The notes under the pieces were generated by a model. That model was not told where the DNA came from. It was given only the letters and a program-made list of their open reading frames with translations, and did not search any database. The position numbers were made by a program, and so were the translations under genes. Below are positions 56,501 through 64,000 of a stretch of 64,000 nt of DNA, in pieces. Origin of the DNA: Enoplolaimus lenunculus (Eukaryota > Nematoda > Enoplea > Enoplida > Thoracostomopsidae); NCBI GenBank assembly GCA_030248215.1, contig JASANG010002985.1, positions 77,001-141,000 of the forward strand, given 5' to 3'. Positions within the stretch are counted from its first letter, which is position 1. Every line of letters begins with the position of its first letter.

Positions 56501-59500
56501 ATATCGGGTCAAATTTCAGATATTGGGTCAAATTTCAGATATCAGGTCAAATTTCAGATATCGGGTCAAATTTCAGATATCGGGTCAAATTTCAGACAAA
56601 TTTCAGATATCGGATCAATTTTCAGATATCGGGTCAAATTTCAGACAAATTTCAGATACCGGGACAAATTTCAGATATCGGGTCAAATTTCAGATACCGG
56701 GACAAATTTCAGATATCGGGTCAAATTTCAGATATCAGGTCAAATTTCAGACAAATTTCAGATATCGGATCAAATTTCAGATATCGGGTCAAATTTCAGA
56801 TATCGGGTCAAATTTCAGACAAATTTCAGATATCGGATCAAATTTCAGATACCAGGGACAAATTTCAGATATCGGGTCAAATTTCAGATATAAAGGTCAA
56901 ATTTCAGATATCGGGTCAAATTTCAGATATCGGGTCAAATTTCAGATATCAGGTCAAATTTCAGATATCGTTGCTGGCTTAAAATGGGTCCAACAAGAAA
57001 TCGCATCGTTTGGCGGCGATCCAAACAAAGTCACATTTCAAGGTCATAGCGGCGGTGCAAATATTGTCGATTTACTTTCGGTGTCGCCAAAAACAACAGG
57101 TTTGTTCATATACTGTAGTGACCGGAATAATAATTAATATTTATTTGGCTTCGCCAGAAGGGCCTGCCTGCTATTCGGTTACGGACTGTTATTTTATGTT
57201 ATCTGTGATTTTATTAAATAAAGCGACTTTAAAACGTTACTGGTTGAAATTATTTCTCAATCGTAATTTTGTTGTGAATATTTAAATTCAGTGCAATTTT
57301 AAAGTTGGTAACTTTTTAAATTTGGTTCAAAAAATATGTTTTCAAAAAAAAGTCGACTAAAATATTAATCCATATAATTAAAGCTTGAATGTCCCATATT
57401 GGTTTTTTGGAAATTTTCCAGCAATTAATTTTGTTTACAATATTTTCTTAGAACACAAACGTGATTGTTTTGTGAAAAGAAAATTTGCGTGCAGTTTGTT
57501 GTGCATCCGCTAACTTTTGCACATTGTGCAAAGCCGGCTGACTTGTTACAATTATTGTCAAATGTTTTCAGGACTGTTTCATCAATTGGTTCCGATGAGC
57601 TCAGCGTTAGTGTTTCGTCAAAATACACTGAATTCCGGTCGCGAGTTGGAGCTGAATCGAAAATTTTCAACTCAAGTTGGATGCAACAATAATTCTCAAT
57701 GGGAAAACGGGATGTACGCGTGGGTAGGTGTAGTTTATTATTCGGTTACGAAAGAATATCGACCTCTGGCTCCGAGCTCGAGTTCAAATCTTGACGGAAA
57801 TTTCGGCGATTTCGGCAGTGAAATAATTCGTTTTATTACAAAACTTGTGCTGTTCAGTGGTTTATTGTGAAAGTTGAAACGTTGCTCAATGTATAAAACA
57901 GGGTCGTAACAGCAGTATAAACATATTCGTAAGCCTAAGCATAAGAATGAGCATATACTTCAGCCTAGGCTTAAGCCTAAGTCTATGCAAAAATAGCATA
58001 AAGCTTAAGTTTACTATATTGCAGTCCCGCAGAAAAACGTTCCGCCCGTGATCGTTACATAGACAGAAAAGTTTAATTTTTTAAATTTTTCAAAAAACTT
58101 AAAAATAGATTTTAAATTAAAATATATGTTTAATTTTCTCATTTTGTCCACATTTCACACAGGGGTTTTTCATTTAACCCCTGGAATAGGTTATTTTAAC
58201 TTTTTAGGTCACAAAATGCATGCAAATGGTACCGGCCGAGAAATTGCTATCAGAGTATACACAATTCAATATACTGCACGAACTTGCAAGTATGGGCCAA
58301 TGTAAACAACAGGAGCGGAAAAGTATTATCAGAATATTCCTAAGCCTAAGCTTGAGGTTAAGCCTAACCCTAAGCCAAGCAAAAAATTAGACTAAAGCTT
58401 AAGCTTACTCTATTCCAGTCCCGCAGAAAAACGTTCCGTCCCTGATCTGTACATGGTCCCAAGTATGGTACAGGTATATTACCCTTTATCGCATAGGGTA
58501 TACTATCAGCAACAAAGAACAGAGTGTAACCGCAATATGATATCCAAATGGGTATTGTTTAACCCAAGCCAAAATGTTCCCAGGATGTAAGAGACCTTTT
58601 GAAGACCAGCGATACGTTCTTACTGTAAATTCCAATGAGTTAATAAATCAATCAAGACGGAACGTTAGTTATTTCTGAGTTAATAACAGTAAACTTTAAC
58701 TCACGCTGAGTTGAGTTAATGCTCACTCTGAGTTTAATTTATTCCGAGAAAATTAATTAATTCAGAATGAGTTTGTATCAACTCAGAATTATAAGTTCTG
58801 ATAGTCCTAACTCAGGCTTAGCGATTCGACTTAGTCTGAGTTGAAATCAACTCACTGGAATTTACAGTACCGATAGTGAATCAGTGACTTTAAACGTCGG
58901 ACATCCGAATGTCCAGTGTTGAAAATTTTAATCTGAAATTAAAAAACAAATTAAACAGAAAATGTTCAAGTAAGAACGGGGTGAACAACTTTAGTTCACT
59001 CAATTTACACAAATGCATTTGCCTTTATTCCAAGTTTTCAACTAAAACATTGACGTTCGCTTTAAACTTTAACATGTGAAAATATTTGTGAACAAAATTG
59101 CATACGCAAGGCGAATATTCAAAATTTTGCTACAAAAACTTGCACGTGTGAACAGGGCTTTACGTTACCGAAAACAGGGCCGTTAGCAAGTAAATCAATT
59201 CTGTATTATTTCAGCCAAAATATTTAAAATTTTAACAATGAATCAGGGCCCATATTCACAAATGTGTATAGCTAATATCATCAGTTAGTAATAGGTTTTC
59301 AAACTCACTAACTATTGCAGTTGTTAAACTCAAAATTCTTGCAGGAAAAGCAAATCAAATGCATAAAAATCGCCAAATTTTGAGTCTCAACATTCACTGG
59401 TTTGAAAGTTTACAACACCGGCCAATATTACTTTTAGGGGCGTAACAGTAGATTAAGCGTATTCTTAAACCTAAGCCGAAGCCTAAGCAAAAATGTAATC

Positions 59501-61493
59501 TAAAATCTAAACCTCATCGTTTATGTACCCACCACAAACCTGGACGCCCCTTAAAGTAACATGGACCACAACACCTATCGTCAACTGGTGACGGGTACTA
59601 CACACATTAGACAATGTGGGACCTTAGTTTAAGATTTAAATTTGAAATATTTCAGCTTCAATCCCACGCATAGACAGTCCGTCTGGACTGTTTCCGTCAA
59701 ATTTTCTCACGCTCGCAAGCACAAGACGGCCGTATCCAATGATGACTGGCTCAGTATTACGAGAAGCGAGCAGTTTCCTTGGAGTTACGCTAAATCGCAC
59801 TCAAAGCACATCAGCATCTGCCGAGTTTGCATGCTACACAGGCGCGATTGCATATTACCCTGATAATCCGCAAATAATTGCAAATGCATGCAGGTAACTG
59901 ATAATGTTTCATTCTAGAAACTGCAACATTTAACCATGTAAACGTTTTCGTTTAGTCTAAACATACAATTCTAATGAGTTGATTAATCAATTCAGCTAGC
60001 GAGTTGGTTATTTCTCAGTAAATATCAGTAAACATTAACTCGCATTGCGTTGAGTTGATTGTTGCTCTGAGCTGAGTTGATTCTGGGAGAGTTGATTAAT
60101 AAACTCAGAATGAACTGAATCAACTAAAAATTTTGAGTTCTGATGGTTCTAAGTGAGACTGAATGATTCAACTCATTCTGAGTTAAGATCAACTCAAAGA
60201 AATTTTTAGTGTAAGCCGAATTGTAACCTCATCGCAACGATAAATCTCCTATAATATCACAAGTCAATTTCAAGGTACACGTTTAATTCTAATGGTAAAC
60301 GCTTCAGCTCTAAACTACCGTATAACTATTTTTTTTCGGGTCTAAGCGACCTGCTAATAACTATTTTACAAACAAATCCGTCCATGATACTTTAAGAGGC
60401 GTTCAGGTTTCTGGTGGGTGTCTAAAAGAGTGGGTTTAGATTCTAGATTACATTTTTTGCTTAGGCTTTAGGCTTAGGCTTAGGTTTAGGAACACATTTT
60501 TGCAATGCTTAGGCTTATACTTGGGCTTAAGCTTTAGGCTTAGGTTTAGGCTTAGGAACTCATTTGTGCTCCGCTTAAGCATAAGCTTAGGCTTAGGCTC
60601 AGGACCACACTTTCTCACCGCTTAGGCTTAGGCTTGGGCTTAGGCTTTAGGCTCCAGTTTCGGCTTAGGAACTTTTTTTGTGCACCGCCTAAGCTTAGGT
60701 TTAAGCCTAGGAATACGCTTAAATCTACTGTTACGCCCCTAAAAATAACATTGACCAACAAATCTATAGGTACACATATATCTGATTGTTGCGTAAGCTT
60801 AAGCTTCTACAAATTACGTCTTTATCGCGTGTTTGCACCAGCATCCAAGGGTCTATTGTCTATTTTAGAAATTACTACAAACTGACAGAGCTGAAAAACG
60901 TGCATCCGGATTCAGATTTTGAATTTTGGTGGGATATAACAATAGCAATCGGCAGTGATTATTACGTGTTTGCAACTACATTTGCAGACGCTGCAAGCAT
61001 ACGACGTTCAGCTGTCACAAATTGCACAAACGCTACCGGTCGCGTGCGGGAATGTCCGTATCCGGTCTACTTATATTCGTTTGAATTTGTCCGCCCTGGT
61101 TTCGAAAATTACGCCCCATGGCACGCGATGGACCTTTGGTACCTTTTAGGGCATTTAGTCGTAATCCCACCGTTTACTATAACCGATTTCAGCTCAAAAT
61201 CTATTACTGAACTGCAACTAGAAGCGAAATATATTGATTTATTTTGCAATTTTGCTAAATACAGTAATCCTACGCCTGATTTTCGGGTTCACAATACTCC
61301 TGGTTCTCATGTGGGCAACAGGAGTTCCGGTTTCGTTCCGACGTTTAAACCTCTTTCAACTCCGGTTGGGTTTAATTATTACGCGTTCAATGTTGAATCC
61401 CGGTCGAAACCGTTTTATCATTTTCATGGAGTCAATTTTTGGACAAATATTGTACCGTATTTGATAAGACAGCAGCGACGATCAAACCACTGA
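53521..61493 (+). CDS. Secreted type-B carboxylesterase, copy B
   Basis: Exons 53521-53685, 54966-55173, 56120-56320, 56965-57099, 57572-57723, 58208-58289, 59656-59893 and 60869-61493 sum to 1806 bases, 601 aa. The signal peptide is MKLFGFLIILLTF. Landmarks are GNLGYAFRGIPYAEPPAGRL, SEDCL, GHSGG (nucleophile Ser220), TGSVLRE (acid Glu351) and PWHAMDLW (His479). The oxyanion-loop His is Val (YVVGGGW). Introns sit at the same places and phases as in copy A; exons 2 and 4 are identical in length. hAT-like TTAGGC elements lie 14 bases before exon 2, 5 bases into intron 6 and within the stop codon, and intron 3 ends in a minisatellite made from its own splice acceptor. The reading frame is intact, so I call it functional. 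Damaged splicing is possible. Exon 6 is the least certain exon. Confidence 0.88.
54148..54196. repeat. (TA)n microsatellite, esterase B intron 1
   Basis: TATATATATATATG and TAGTATATATG blocks. Confidence 0.75.
54660..54951. mobile_element. hAT-like TTAGGC MITE at the exon 2 acceptor of esterase B
   Basis: A perfect duplication CTAGTTTG flanks it. The left tip is shortened (GGAACAGAGGCGG), while the right end TTTACATGGGCC is intact. It holds four CCTAAGC blocks separated by GTAAGAATGAGCATATTC. Only 14 bases separate it from exon 2. Confidence 0.85.
55292..55510. mobile_element. Shortened copy of the TTAA MITE, esterase B intron 2
   Basis: TTAATCCTTTCTCACATGAA is at the left and GAGTCAAAAGGGTTATAA at the right. 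It has lost about 50 bp of the right half. The tRNA-like core is partly kept. Confidence 0.7.
55868..55985. repeat. GC-rich GTGACGGACGGCG repeat, esterase B intron 2
   Basis: GTCACCGTCCATCACCGTGT and GTGACGCACGGTGACGGACG form inverted arms; related to the block at 4490. Confidence 0.6.
56438..56964 (+). repeat. 19-bp minisatellite of splice-acceptor units, esterase B intron 3
   Basis: The unit ATATCGGGTCAAATTTCAG is repeated about 27 times, with short ACAAATTTCAG variants. The last unit joins exon 4, which begins ATATCG after AAATTTCAG, so every unit carries a copy of the real acceptor and the first six exon bases. Two overlapping open frames across it (56405-57137) are spurious. Confidence 0.9.
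57884..58064. mobile_element. TTAGGC MITE in esterase B intron 5
   Basis: The left end is CTCAATGTATAAAACAGGGT and the right end is CCGCCCGTGATCGTTACAT. AAGCCTAAGC lies inside. Confidence 0.6.
58295..58459. mobile_element. hAT-like TTAGGC MITE at the exon 6 donor of esterase B
   Basis: It starts GGCCAATGTAAACAACAGGA and ends CTGTACATGGTCC. A perfect 8-bp duplication CAAGTATG contains the donor GTATG. Confidence 0.87.
58621..58869. mobile_element. CAACTCA MITE, esterase B intron 6
   Basis: TACTGTAAATTCCAATGAGT faces CACTGGAATTTACAGTA. The inverted termini are well kept. Confidence 0.8.
59247..59622. mobile_element. CATATTCTCAAATG-type MITE split by a TTAGGC MITE
   Basis: GGCCCATATTCACAAATGTG at the left; the right end TACACACATTAGACAATGTG lies after the nested element 59420-59567. 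Confidence 0.75.
59420..59567. mobile_element. hAT-like TTAGGC MITE nested in another MITE
   Basis: It starts GGCCAATATTACTTTTAGGG and ends AAGTAACATGGACC. A perfect 8-bp duplication ACAACACC marks its entry into the CATATTCTCAAATG-type element 59247-59622. Confidence 0.87.
59964..60212. mobile_element. CAACTCA MITE, esterase B intron 7
   Basis: ACAATTCTAATGAGTTGATT faces CTCAAAGAAATTTTTAGTGT. The ends are mutated but the core is clear. Confidence 0.65.
60379..60756. mobile_element. hAT-like TTAGGC MITE in esterase B intron 7
   Basis: It starts CGTCCATGATACTTTAAGAG and ends AAATAACATTGACC. A perfect 8-bp duplication AACAAATC flanks it. Several GGCTTAGGCTTAGG blocks lie inside. Confidence 0.85.
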
Positions 61494-61692
61494 CCAATGT
61501 AAAGAACAGGGGCGGAACAGTATTATAAGCATATTCTTAAGCCTAAGCTTAAGCCTAAGCCTAAGCGTAAGAATGAGTTTTTTGTAACCCTAAGCCTAAG
61601 CCTAAGCCAAGCAAAAAAAATAGTCTAAAGCTTAAGCTTACTGTATTGGAGTGCCACAGAAAAACGTTCCGCCCCTGATCTTTACACGGGCT
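61492..61692. mobile_element. hAT-like TTAGGC MITE inserted in the stop codon of esterase B
   Basis: It starts GACCAATGTAAAGAACAGGG and ends TTTACACGGGCT. Flanks AAACCACT/AAACCAGT match at 7 of 8 bases. The T of the TGA stop is the last base of the left duplication; GA is the element tip. Confidence 0.85.
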
Positions 61693-62029
61693 AAACCAGT
61701 GAATTGTAAACGGAAACGGAAGTGTAAACAAGGGAAAATGGTGGGATATCCGTTCCGGTAATTTTTGGACGCATGAAGAACCATGAAACTTTTATGGACA
61801 GTGGTCAGTCCTGGAGTTCAAAATATGTTCTTGCTCGCTACACATGCTCCCATAGCTTACTGTTCCAAAAGAAATTAATGGATACGGTGTTGATTTATAT
61901 TCGATCACAAAAGCCGCGACAGTAACTTTTAGATTTTGAAGAACCCACCTCAGGGTCATAAAGTCACCAAGCTACGGGTCACACGGGTCAGAATCTTTGG
62001 ATCATGGGTTACCGTTAGGGTAAAATATC

Positions 62030-62215
62030 TTTTTATGGATCGCGTGGGGTGGAACGTCGCCGGACGCCACCTCGTGGCACATCTAAAAATCCAAATTTGT
62101 GACTCGTTTCACCGTTTGGCGTCGCTCGGCATCGAGTGCCAGCGACCGGTGGCGTCCGGCGACGCAGACCGGCGGACGGCGCCGGCGGCTCACAAAAGTA
62201 TAGCGCAACCCTAAC
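62030..62215. repeat. GC-rich CGTCGCCGGACG repeat
   Basis: GGAACGTCGCCGGACGCCAC and GGCGTCCGGCGACGCAGACC are inverted. It ends GTATAGCGCAACCCTAA, the family flank. Confidence 0.65.
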
Positions 62216-62349
62216 CCAGCTAACTTTTGAATGATTTTACTCATATCCCATTGATTGATTTCAAACTGTGGGTCGAATGCTGCGCTTAAGTCTTTATATT
62301 GCGGGCAGGAAATGCGTTTACAGTCTAAACTAATCAAATTTGTCAACGG

Positions 62350-62660
62350 TTGATACAACCGAAAGTGTTTCAGAGTATGCAACTCTTGGGGTTCCAAATG
62401 ATACTAAATCCACCCAGCACGCGTTGCGTTTTTGACTGACCCCCTTATTTAGGTTGCGTACAACCTGTTGCGAGCAATGACACTGTGTGCACCCGTCATC
62501 AAAAGAGCTCGACTTATAGTTTAATTTTGGGTTATTGCGTGTGACAGTGAACTCCTGTCATTAAGGGGGTCGGCCAAAAACACAATATCCGTTGGTACAT
62601 TTTCTACCATGCGGAACCAGTAGTGTAGCACACTCTGGTATCATGTCACTCTTGATACGA
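62350..62660. mobile_element. ACAAGAGTGTGCAACT-type MITE between esterase B and the minus-strand gene
   Basis: GTTGATACAACCGAAAGTGT and GTATGCAACTCTTGGGGTTC at the left; GTAGCACACTCTGGTATCAT at the right. Confidence 0.6.
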
Positions 62661-62672
62661 CTCATATTCTTG

Positions 62673-62849
62673 GGCCAATGTTACTTTAAGGGGCGTAACC
62701 GTAGACTAAGCGTATTCCTAAGCCTAAGCCTAAGCCTAAGCAAAAAATGTAATCCAGAATCTAAACCTACTCTTTTATAGACCCACCAGAAAACTGGACG
62801 CCCCTTAAAGTAACATTGGCCAACCTGGACGCCCCTTAAAGTAACATGG
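62673..62849. mobile_element. TTAGGC MITE with duplicated right end
   Basis: GGCCAATGTTACTTTAAGGG begins it. The right end CTGGACGCCCCTTAAAGTAA is present twice in a row, ending at about 62821 and 62849. Confidence 0.7.
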
Positions 62850-62911
62850 GTCTTTTTTCAATCCGTTATCTCGTTTACTTGAAATAAACTTTTGATTTTA
62901 ATAAAATTAAT

Positions 62912-63736
62912 TTAAATTAAACTTCCGATCAAAAATGGAACATCTTCGTTCTGTGCTGTCCCTCGACTGATTTCGCTGTGTTTCCTTTCCAATTTCGCAT
63001 CGTCACCTGTCAGCATTAATATCTGCTTCATCGGTAACACCGGATGTTGTGCGGAAATGGTACGGTCAGATTCCGGCAATGAATTTAAATGTTTAATTGC
63101 CGAAACCTGTGCCTCGTCAAATTTGTTAATTTTAGAATTCAAGTTACTATTTTGACGGAAAATCGCTCCAAAGGAAGGGTACCCGCAAGGTCCTCCGAGC
63201 AGGCATCCGTAGGTTTGAGTCAGCGGGAGTTTGAGGGTATTTAAACCTTTGACAATGTGTCCATAGTCGACTACGGTATCCTCGGTACCAAACATCATAT
63301 TGCCTTTGATGTCAAACGGTATATATGTCTGAAACGAATTACAGTTGCGCAACTACCAATGCCCTTATAACCGCCGGTCCTTGTTTTTCAGTAGGCTTGG
63401 GCTATAAAGGGCGCCGCTATACTTGTCATACGGCGCCGTACGTCGCCGTCTGTCACCGCGTGGTGAGGTATAGACGTCGACGGACGACGCCGGACGACAG
63501 GCATTGAAATTTTGTAAAAGTATAACCTCCATCCTTGAAGATTAGGTTTGAAGTTGGTCTTACAGACCAGATGACTCGCTGTAGGTGAAATATGTGTATT
63601 AAAATATAAATTATAAAGTGTATTCTGATGAAATTTTATTTTCGTTGACAGTTTCGGGTATGATCCAAGCTCAGGGAATACTAGTGCCCTATCATCATGG
63701 GGAACTGCGACAAAAATGGATTCCGTACCAGATTGG
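62912..63736 (-). CDS. 3' part of an unrecognised gene entering from the right edge
   Basis: On the minus strand an open frame ends at 62912. It has a good acceptor (GTTTCAG) that makes its exon 62912-63328, 139 codons. The exon begins TYIPFDIKGNMMFGTEDT and contains GGPCGYPSFGAIF. A probable upstream exon, about 63650-63736, follows an acceptor (CATTTTAG) and reads SGTESIFVAVPHDDRALVF. The donor joining the two is not clear: the simplest choice leaves phase 2 against phase 0. The upstream exon may therefore run further, or an exon may be missing. ATTAAA (62897-62902, minus) could be its polyadenylation signal. Composition looks like a real protein: non-repetitive and cysteine-poor. I do not recognise the family and offer no function. 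Confidence 0.5.
63405..63520. repeat. GC-rich CGGCGCCGTACG repeat
   Basis: GGGCGCCGCTATACTTGTCA then CGGCGCCGTACGTCGCCGTC and GACGTCGACGGACGACGCC. It lies in the minus-strand gene, between its two candidate exons. Confidence 0.6.
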
Positions 63737-63760
63737 CTAAAATGTAAGACATGGCTCATG

Positions 63761-63940
63761 GGCTCATGTATAGATCAGAGGCGAAACGTTTTTCCGGTGT
63801 ACTGCAATAGAGTAAGTCAAGCTTAGGACTATTTTTCGGCTTAGACTTAGGCTTCGATATAGGGGTTATCCTTGCACTTAGGCTCAGACTTTAGGAAACT
63901 GCTTATACTACTGTTACGGTTCTGTTCTTTATATTAGCCA
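63761..63940. mobile_element. TTAGGC MITE near the right edge
   Basis: GGCTCATGTATAGATCAGAG faces TTCTGTTCTTTATATTAGCC. GGCTTAGACTTAGG lies inside. Confidence 0.6.
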
Positions 63941-64000
63941 GTTAAGGCCATGAAACGTATTCTCAGATATATTTAGCACCATTGGCTGAACCGATAGTTT

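Noticed and set aside
56438-56964. CRISPR-like regular repeat
   Set aside because: Units are directly tandem with no spacers and sit in a eukaryotic intron.
56405-57137. Open frames of 162 and 204 codons rich in ISD/FRY repeats
   Set aside because: They translate the intron 3 minisatellite; only the last 45 codons (exon 4) are real.
57724-57870. Open continuation of esterase B exon 5
   Set aside because: It is read from a CCGGCTCC-type repeat. The GTAGGT donor at 57724 and the phase match to exon 6 support splicing instead.

Overview
The window looks like a nematode chromosome. It is AT-rich, its genes are split into small exons with GT-AG introns, and it is full of TTAGGC/GCCTAA runs, the nematode telomere-type hexamer. 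The dispersed-repeat load is very high. An enoplean with a repeat-rich genome (for example a mermithid such as Romanomermis) is a guess; phylum-level confidence is fair, genus-level is low. I see no bacterial operon, CRISPR array or viral gene.

Layout. 1-22.8 kb: no gene that I can support, only nested repeat families, including a stray carboxylesterase exon piece at 14.86 kb. 22,870-32,416 (+): a seven-exon tetraspanin of the TspanC8 (ADAM10-regulating) type with a long N-terminal extension and an extraordinary cytoplasmic tail of about 680 residues. Its introns are crowded with hairpin MITEs. 36,906-41,630 (+): a three-exon receptor tyrosine kinase of 794 aa with a short ectodomain and an insulin-receptor/ROS/ALK-like activation loop. 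43,407-50,510 (+) and 53,521-61,493 (+): two tandem, co-oriented, eight-exon secreted type-B carboxylesterases (589 and 601 aa) with the same intron positions and phases. 62,912-63,736 (-): the 3' end of an unrecognised gene that seems to enter from the right edge.

Every splice phase in the four main gene models is consistent from start codon to stop codon, and I assembled each model from the bases.

The repeat families carry much of the interest. (1) Short hAT-like elements with GGCCMATGT termini and 8-bp target duplications carry TTAGGC runs inside. (2) Four 219-271 bp TTAA-flanked, piggyBac-like elements have a tRNA-like core. (3) Palindromic TA-flanked elements are full of TGAGTCA (AP-1-type) sites and are inserted in the esterase introns. 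(4) Further palindromic families are built around CAACTCA, ACAAGAGTGTGCAACT, CATATTCTCAAATG and CCGAATAAG motifs. The second esterase has hAT-like insertions at a splice acceptor, at a splice donor and inside its stop codon. One of its introns has grown into a minisatellite whose repeat unit is a copy of the 3' splice site.

How the genes may work together: there is no operon-like arrangement. The two esterases are a local duplication. The tetraspanin and the kinase are independent cell-surface signalling genes.
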